From positions 3,678-67,677 of the forward strand of contig CAJULB010000005.1 of the NCBI GenBank assembly GCA_910587005.1: 64,000 bases of DNA, in the 5' to 3' direction. Positions 58,878 through 64,000 of the stretch are shown here, in pieces (positions within the stretch are counted from its first letter, which is position 1; every line of letters starts with the position of its first letter). The position numbers were made by a program, and so were the translations under genes. This DNA is from an uncultured Christensenellaceae bacterium (GTDB lineage Bacteria > Bacillota > Clostridia > Christensenellales > Borkfalkiaceae). The notes below the pieces were generated by a model, which saw nothing but the letters and a program-made list of their open reading frames with translations, had not been told where the DNA came from and did no database searches.

Positions 58878-61800
58878 ATGGCAAACAAAAGCTGGTTGCT
58901 TGAATCGGTTCTTAATAAAGCGGACGAAATGGTCCGCTCCGACGGTAAGCGCGGAATTTCTGCGGACTATTTTATCGTGTCGCTTTTAAATACCGTTACC
59001 GACCTTCGGGAAGGCGCTCTGGAAATACTGCCCATTGACGAGCCGACTAAGGAAAAGGCGCGCTCGGAAATTTCACAGATAGATAAGCTGATGTCGCGTT
59101 ACAACGCGGACGTCGGTTTTGCCGCGGAAAAAATCAAGAAAACTCTTTCCGAAAACAGAAACGAATCTGCTTTGGGCGGGTTTTTGTTCAATAAAATAGT
59201 GTTCACGGCGGAAGCAAATGCTTTGAACGCGGGCAGCGGAGAGGTAAGGTGCGATTTTTACCTCGAGCTTATTTTGGCGGACCCTACCGAGGCGATTAAA
59301 GAATATTTGATGAACCCCGGACGCAACCGCCCCTCTGCAATGCAGTCGGAAACGGCGGCGGCAAGCGCGCAGGCGGTTACTGAAGACGAATTTGACGAGC
59401 TTTTAGGGCGTTTAGAGGGTGAAAATGTATTACAACCCGAACCTCAAACGGCAACGCAAACGGCGTCGGGGCGCAGAAGCGGAGCTTCCAAAAAGGGCGC
59501 AAGCAACCTTGAAAAGCTGTTGACTTCGGTAGACACGGCCAAAACAGTTCAGCAAAAGCTTTTAAGCGCCGTTTACGGACAGGACCAGGCTGTGGGAACC
59601 TTCGTTTCGGGATATTTTCAGGCGGAGCTTTTGTCTTTAACGCAGGAAAAGCGCACCCGTCCGCGTGCAACGTTTTTATTTGCAGGCCCTCCCGGAGTGG
59701 GCAAAACATTCCTTGCCGAGCAGGCGGCGGACGTTTTGGGACTGCCGTACAGACGCTTCGATATGAGCGAGTACTGCGAAAAGGAATCGAATTTGCAGTT
59801 TGCAGGCTCGGACAAGGTTTACAAAAACGGTCAGCGCGGAATTGTTACAAGCTTTGTAGACGAAAACCCCAAATGCATTTTGCTTTTCGACGAGGTTGAA
59901 AAAGCGCACTTAAACGTAATACATTTGTTTTTGCAGATTTTGGACGCGGGCAGAATACGCGACAATTATACGGGCGAGGAAGTTTCCTTTGCGGACGCTA
60001 TTCTCATTTTTACGACCAACGCGGGCAAAAAGCTTTACGACGACCCCACGGTTACAAATCTTTCAAGCGTTTCCCGCAAGTCGGTGCTGAACGCGCTTTC
60101 ACAGGATATTAACCCGGAAACGGGCGCGCCCCTTTTCCCCGCGGCGATATGCTCGCGCTTTGCAAGCGGAAACGTAATAATGTTCAACTGCCTCGATGCG
60201 CACGATTTGTTGAAAATCGTCGATAAAGAGCTTGCCAAACACGCGCAGGGCTTCTGCAAAAAGACGGGCATAGATTTGACGATAGACAAAAACGTGCCGT
60301 TTGCTATAATGTTTTCCGAGGGCGGAAAGGTTGACGCAAGGGCTATACGCGGTAAAGCAACTAACTTTTTGTATCAGGAGCTGTACGAGCTTTTCCGCAT
60401 AATATCCTCTGATAAAAACGATTATAAAACGGAAAACATCAAGTCGATTGCGATAAACGTATCCCTTCCCGACGACGAAAATATCCGCAGTCTGTTCGCG
60501 GAGAGCGAGGACGCGGAGGTGCTTGTTTTCGCCGACGGAAAAACCGCGCAGGAATGTAAAAAACTGCTTAAAAAACCCAAGGCGCACATAGTAAGCACCG
60601 TTGAAGAAGCCAAGGACGCGCTGTTTAAGTACGATATATCACTGATTTTATGCGACGTAACCTGTAAAACGCGCAGTACGCGCGACAGCGTTCTTAACCT
60701 TGAAGATATAGACTCGGAGGGGCGCGATTTCTTCGTGTACGTAAAGGAATACGTGCATACCCCGCTGTATCTTTTGGAGGCGGACGAGGGCTTTGTAAGT
60801 CAGGAGGAATACCTTTCGTTTTCGCGCGAGGGCGCAAGGGGAATAGTCGCTTTGCGTAAGGAAGGCAGTTATAAGTTTGCCGAAGCCGTGCGCCAGAAGT
60901 GCAACGTTGCGCACCAGCAACAGAATTTGCTTGAACTTGCAAAGGCGAGAAAAGCCGTAACATACCAGACCGCGCAGCGCGTTTCTATGAACGGCGAGCA
61001 CGCGGAAATAGTGCTTTTCGACTTTAAATTAGGGCTTGCCGTTGACGCTGAGGACAATAAAAACGTTTTAAGCAACGTTTCAAAGCCCAACGTGCGTTTT
61101 GCCGACGTTATCGGCGCGGAGGACGCTAAGGACGAGCTGAAATACTTCGTTGAATTTTTAAAGCACCCCGCAAAATTTATGCGGAGCGGAGTTAAAGCGC
61201 CTAAGGGGATATTGCTTTACGGCCCTCCCGGTACGGGTAAAACCCTGCTTGCAAAGGCAATGGCGGGGGAGTCTGACGTAACCTTTATCGCCGCGGAAGG
61301 CAACCAGTTCTTAAAAAAATACGTGGGCGAAGGCCCCGAAAGCGTACACGCGCTTTTTAACACGGCAAGAAAGTACGCGCCCTCTATTTTGTTTGTGGAC
61401 GAAATAGACGCGATAGGCAAAAACCGCGACGGAAGCGACGGAGTTAACTCGGCGGACGTTTTAACGGCGTTTTTAACCGAAATGGACGGTTTCAACGTCA
61501 AGTCGGATAAACCCGTTTTCGTGCTTGCGGCAACCAACTTCGACATAAACGATAACGGCGCAAGAAGTCTTGACCCCGCGCTTGTAAGGCGGTTCGACAA
61601 CAAAATTATGGTCGATTTGCCAAACAAGGCCGAGCGCGGACTTTACATAAAACAAAAAACCGACGCGCACCCCGCTATTGACGTAAGCGACGGCGAAATA
61701 GAAAACATTGCAATGCGCTCTACGGGAATGAGCCTTGCGGAGTTAGAGCTGGTTTTGGAGCTTGCGCTGAGAAATGCGGTTAAATCGGAAAACTTTACGG

Positions 61801-62411
61801 TAACGGACGAAATTCTTGAAAACGCGTTTGAATCCTTCAACAGCGGAGAGGTCAAAAAATGGGCGCCCGAGGAGCTTGAAAGAACCGCCCGCCACGAAGC
61901 GGGGCACGCGTTGCTGTGCTGGCTCGGCGGAGAGACCCCCTCGTACCTGACTATCGTTGCAAGGGCTTCGCACGGCGGATATATGCAGCACGGCGGTAAC
62001 GAGGATAAGGGAAGCTATACAAAGGAAGAACTGCTTGCAAGAATACGCACCGCGCTCGGCGGACGGGCGGCGGAAACGGTGTACTACGGCGATTACGGCG
62101 GGGTATCAACCGGCGCAAGCGGTGATTTGCAGAATGCAACCCGCACCGCCGAGCATATGATATGCTCGTACGGAATGGACGACGTTATAGGGTTAGGCTG
62201 TGTGGATATACGCAATTTATCGTCCTCGGCGTATTATTCGGAAATAAGAAAACGCGTAAATGATATTTTGACGTACGAGTTTATGAAGGCGAGGGAGGCG
62301 GTGGAAAAGAACCGCTCCGCCGTGGATAAGCTTGTTGAAACGCTTCTGCTTAAAAACCACATTAAAGGCCCTGAAATCGATGAAATTTTAAGCGCGTTTA
62401 TAAAGAGATAA
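58878..62411 (+). CDS. Clp-N/Clp-AAA fused to FtsH-type AAA and M41 metalloprotease, soluble
   Basis: 1177 aa. Order: a Clp-N-like double repeat (1-150); a Ser/Ala/Thr linker; a ClpB/ClpX-like AAA+ domain (~230-500) with G270PPGVGKT, Walker B FD338E and TTNAG sensor 1; a middle region (~540-680) that resembles a degenerate receiver domain (VLVFADG..ISLILCDVT); an FtsH AAA domain (~735-960) with G782PPGTGKT, VD841EID and SLDPALVRRFD; and an M41 protease domain with H1006EAGH and SGDLQNAT as third-ligand region. No transmembrane segment is present, unlike FtsH. CGGAGAG ribosome site. Leads an operon with a YbjN-like and a Sel1-repeat protein. Confidence 0.9.
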   Translation: MANKSWLLESVLNKADEMVRSDGKRGISADYFIVSLLNTVTDLREGALEILPIDEPTKEKARSEISQIDKLMSRYNADVGFAAEKIKKTLSENRNESALGGFLFNKIVFTAEANALNAGSGEVRCDFYLELILADPTEAIKEYLMNPGRNRPSAMQSETAAASAQAVTEDEFDELLGRLEGENVLQPEPQTATQTASGRRSGASKKGASNLEKLLTSVDTAKTVQQKLLSAVYGQDQAVGTFVSGYFQAELLSLTQEKRTRPRATFLFAGPPGVGKTFLAEQAADVLGLPYRRFDMSEYCEKESNLQFAGSDKVYKNGQRGIVTSFVDENPKCILLFDEVEKAHLNVIHLFLQILDAGRIRDNYTGEEVSFADAILIFTTNAGKKLYDDPTVTNLSSVSRKSVLNALSQDINPETGAPLFPAAICSRFASGNVIMFNCLDAHDLLKIVDKELAKHAQGFCKKTGIDLTIDKNVPFAIMFSEGGKVDARAIRGKATNFLYQELYELFRIISSDKNDYKTENIKSIAINVSLPDDENIRSLFAESEDAEVLVFADGKTAQECKKLLKKPKAHIVSTVEEAKDALFKYDISLILCDVTCKTRSTRDSVLNLEDIDSEGRDFFVYVKEYVHTPLYLLEADEGFVSQEEYLSFSREGARGIVALRKEGSYKFAEAVRQKCNVAHQQQNLLELAKARKAVTYQTAQRVSMNGEHAEIVLFDFKLGLAVDAEDNKNVLSNVSKPNVRFADVIGAEDAKDELKYFVEFLKHPAKFMRSGVKAPKGILLYGPPGTGKTLLAKAMAGESDVTFIAAEGNQFLKKYVGEGPESVHALFNTARKYAPSILFVDEIDAIGKNRDGSDGVNSADVLTAFLTEMDGFNVKSDKPVFVLAATNFDINDNGARSLDPALVRRFDNKIMVDLPNKAERGLYIKQKTDAHPAIDVSDGEIENIAMRSTGMSLAELELVLELALRNAVKSENFTVTDEILENAFESFNSGEVKKWAPEELERTARHEAGHALLCWLGGETPSYLTIVARASHGGYMQHGGNEDKGSYTKEELLARIRTALGGRAAETVYYGDYGGVSTGASGDLQNATRTAEHMICSYGMDDVIGLGCVDIRNLSSSAYYSEIRKRVNDILTYEFMKAREAVEKNRSAVDKLVETLLLKNHIKGPEIDEILSAFIKR

Positions 62412-62431
62412 CGCAAAGAGAGGTATAAAAA

Positions 62432-62911
62432 ATGGCTGAAACAAATATGAAAAAAGCGAAAGAGGTGTATTCAACGCTTGTAGGTATGCTGGAAAAGCGC
62501 GGTTGGAGCTTCGACAGGCACGATAGCGAGCTTGTAATTTCAAGCGGGGTTAAGGGCGACGATTTGCCCATAGAGTTTATAGTGGTTGTAAACGCAAAAC
62601 AGCAGGTTGTGGAGTTTTTGTCACGTCTGCCATTCGATATGCCCGCAAGCAAGCGCGTTGAGGGCGCGGTTGCGGTGTGCGCGGCAAACGACGGTCTTTG
62701 CGACGGTTCGTTCGACTACAATATAGAAAACGGAAAAATTACTTTCCGCCTTACTTCCAGCTATTGCGGGGAAACGGTGCTCGGCGAGGAGCTTTTCGAA
62801 TATATGATACTCGTGGCGTCGGCAACGGTGGATAAATACAACGATAAGCTTTTTAATTTAGCGACGAACGCGATTACGCTGGCTAAGTTTATCGAGGAAG
62901 CAAAACAGTAA
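62432..62911 (+). CDS. YbjN-like (T3SS-chaperone fold) protein
   Basis: 159 aa. Alternating beta/alpha layout (ELVISSGVKGDDLPIEFIVVVNAK, QQVVEFLSRLPFDMP, KITFRLTSSYCGETVLGEELFEYMI..) resembles YbjN/secretion-chaperone-like folds, which bind short peptides of partner proteins. 20 nt after the Clp-FtsH gene and sharing its transcript, it may be a substrate adaptor. GAGAGG ribosome site. Confidence 0.7.
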   Translation: MAETNMKKAKEVYSTLVGMLEKRGWSFDRHDSELVISSGVKGDDLPIEFIVVVNAKQQVVEFLSRLPFDMPASKRVEGAVAVCAANDGLCDGSFDYNIENGKITFRLTSSYCGETVLGEELFEYMILVASATVDKYNDKLFNLATNAITLAKFIEEAKQ

Positions 62912-62939
62912 ATTAAGTATTAAAATAAGAGGTAAAATT

Positions 62940-64000
62940 ATGGCTTGGAAATGTTCTTGCGGAAATTATAACGATGACAGAGCGGAAAACTGTCTGCGCT
63001 GCGGCGCGGCAAAGCCCGTTTCTGATTTTTCTTTCGACCTTGAATCGCAGTTGAAAAGCACTGCGGGCGACCTGTTCGACCTGTTCGGTCATTCTTCTGC
63101 GGACAGCGACGATTGCTCCGCGCCCGAATTTTTGCAACAATCCGAAGAAGCGGACGAGGTTGAGCAGATGTTCCGTAACGCTATGGATATAATAGACGAA
63201 AACCCCGAAGAAGCTTTTAAAATGCTTACCGAAGCGGCTGCGACGGGGCACGCGCATGCGGAGGACGAACTCGGCGAGTGCTATTTCTACGGTAAAGGTA
63301 CGGAAGCGGATTATTCGAAAGCGGCGTACTGGTATGAAAAGGCGGCGTTGCAGAACGTGAGCACGGCGCAGTATAATTTAGGTTATTGCTACCGCTACGG
63401 CGAAGGCGTGGAAAAGAATTTCGATATTGCGGCGGAGTGGTTCCGCAAAGCGGTTGAAAACGGAAATATAAGCGCGCGGTTAGAGCTGGGCGACTGCTAT
63501 TATTACGGATACGGCGTGCCTCAGGATTATGCAAAGGCTAAGGAGCACTATCAGTACGGTGCGGAAAACGACAATGCAGCCTGTCAGACAAAGCTTGCGG
63601 ACTGCTATTATTACGGGCGCGGAACCGCAACGGATTTCGAGCAAGCTTGTAAATGGTATCAGGAAGGCGCGGATAACGGCAACGCTTACGCGCAGTACAG
63701 CCTTGGCTTCTGTTACGAAAAAGGGCAGGGCGTGTCCCAAAGCTGGACGAAAGCGGTAGAATATTACAGACAGGGCGCCGAAAACGGAAATACGAGCGCG
63801 CAGTGTTCTATGGGCGACTGCTATTATTACGGCAACGGTGTTGCGTGTGATTACAACGAAGCTTGCGCCTGGTATAAAACCGCGGCGGACGGCGGGCACC
63901 TCGGCGCGCAGACGAAAATGGGCGACTGCTATTATTACGGCAGAGGCGTTGCAAAAAGCTATGAAAAGGCTGTTGAATGGTACCGCAAGGGCGCCGACCG
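62940..64000 (+). CDS. Zinc-finger + Sel1-repeat protein (3' end beyond the window)
   Basis: Start ATG 62940 (AGAGG ribosome site); 353 codons before the window ends, still open. N-terminus WKCSCGNYNDDRAENCLRCGAA is a RanBP2-like zinc ribbon (CxC..CxxC). After an acidic Ser/Asp-rich linker, Sel1 repeats of 36 residues start at ~residue 85, each with an 'LGDCYYYGxGV..DY..A..WY..AAENGN' pattern; eight or more are visible. The repeats are near-identical at the DNA level (GGCGACTGCTATTATTACGG recurs at 63488, 63816 and 63919). A scaffold or adaptor for the upstream protease is inferred. Confidence 0.88.
   Translation, partial: MAWKCSCGNYNDDRAENCLRCGAAKPVSDFSFDLESQLKSTAGDLFDLFGHSSADSDDCSAPEFLQQSEEADEVEQMFRNAMDIIDENPEEAFKMLTEAAATGHAHAEDELGECYFYGKGTEADYSKAAYWYEKAALQNVSTAQYNLGYCYRYGEGVEKNFDIAAEWFRKAVENGNISARLELGDCYYYGYGVPQDYAKAKEHYQYGAENDNAACQTKLADCYYYGRGTATDFEQACKWYQEGADNGNAYAQYSLGFCYEKGQGVSQSWTKAVEYYRQGAENGNTSAQCSMGDCYYYGNGVACDYNEACAWYKTAADGGHLGAQTKMGDCYYYGRGVAKSYEKAVEWYRKGAD

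Noticed and set aside
63400..63990. Tandem DNA repeats as a non-coding satellite
   Set aside because: The repeats keep the reading frame and encode 36-residue Sel1 units.
1..64000. tRNA, rRNA, tmRNA, prophage integrase or transposase genes
   Set aside because: I looked through gaps and frames and found none that could be supported.

Overview
The window comes from an endospore-forming member of the Bacillota, most likely class Clostridia and probably an uncultured gut lineage. The support is a dense set of sporulation and germination genes (spoIIGA-sigE-sigG, spoIVFA/FB, spoVT, spoVB-like, sipL, spmAB, gerA operon, coat proteins), the low-GC Gram-positive gene orders veg..ispE, metG-tatD-ksgA and spoVT-spoVB-yabN, sigma-A promoters with 17-18 nt spacers, and strong GGAGG-type ribosome sites. 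Base composition is intermediate and the codon use favours GCG/GCC and AAA. The exact family cannot be read from the sequence alone.

Layout. 0-7.7 kb: cysE (5' cut), cysS, a shortened alaS, a flippase-like membrane protein with a glycosyltransferase, then rplM-rpsI. 7.7-14.4 kb: a long non-coding leader with a TTG-started 53-aa gene, two small envelope genes, PPi-dependent phosphofructokinase, a large membrane-anchored lipoprotein and a Zn-ribbon/poly-Asp protein. 14.7-19.7 kb: veg, sipL, ispE (probably leaderless), a membrane protein and a cysteine desulfurase. 20-21.4 kb (minus): spmA, spmB and a Cys-rich small protein. 22-26 kb: metG-tatD-ksgA. 26-28 kb: a candidate stand-alone ncRNA with its own promoter and terminator, then spoIVFA-spoIVFB. 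28-32 kb (minus): zinc-phospholipase-like gene, 8-oxoguanine glycosylase, and a PadR-HAAS-DUF4097 operon. 32-36 kb: gerA-type germinant receptor operon. 36-43 kb: trmB, a phosphoesterase, a divergent carbamoyltransferase, queH, a divergent small-protein/HTH pair with two palindromic operators, a motif-degenerate ABC ATPase and a metal exporter. 43-49.5 kb: a six-gene coupled operon (YesL-like, methyltransferase, Hsp33, TPR, helical protein) and two small coat proteins. 49.8-51.7 kb: an AT-rich accessory cassette of two DUF488 proteins and a predicted dual-OB protein. 51.9-58.7 kb: spoVT, spoVB-like, yabN/mazG, dus, spoIIGA, sigE, sigG. 58.9-64 kb: an operon with a soluble Clp-FtsH fusion protease, a YbjN-like protein and a zinc-finger/Sel1-repeat protein that runs off the window.

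How the genes fit together. Early compartment control (SpoIIGA processing pro-sigma-E), forespore control (sigma-G, SpoVT), forespore-to-mother-cell signalling (SpoIVFA/SpoIVFB), cortex and coat assembly (SpoVB-like, SpmAB, SipL, CotF-like proteins) and germination (GerA) are all represented, interleaved with housekeeping translation genes.

The strongest candidates for something undescribed are the Clp-FtsH fusion operon at the right end, the DUF488/dual-OB cassette, the ABC ATPase that has lost the Q-loop, signature and H-switch residues, the carbamoyltransferase lacking HPxQ/SMG/HCLP residues, and the orphan ncRNA at 26.0 kb. Two families of dispersed palindromic intergenic repeats occur in several copies. 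I saw no tRNA or rRNA gene, no CRISPR array, and no transposase gene. All family assignments are made by reading motifs, without database searches.
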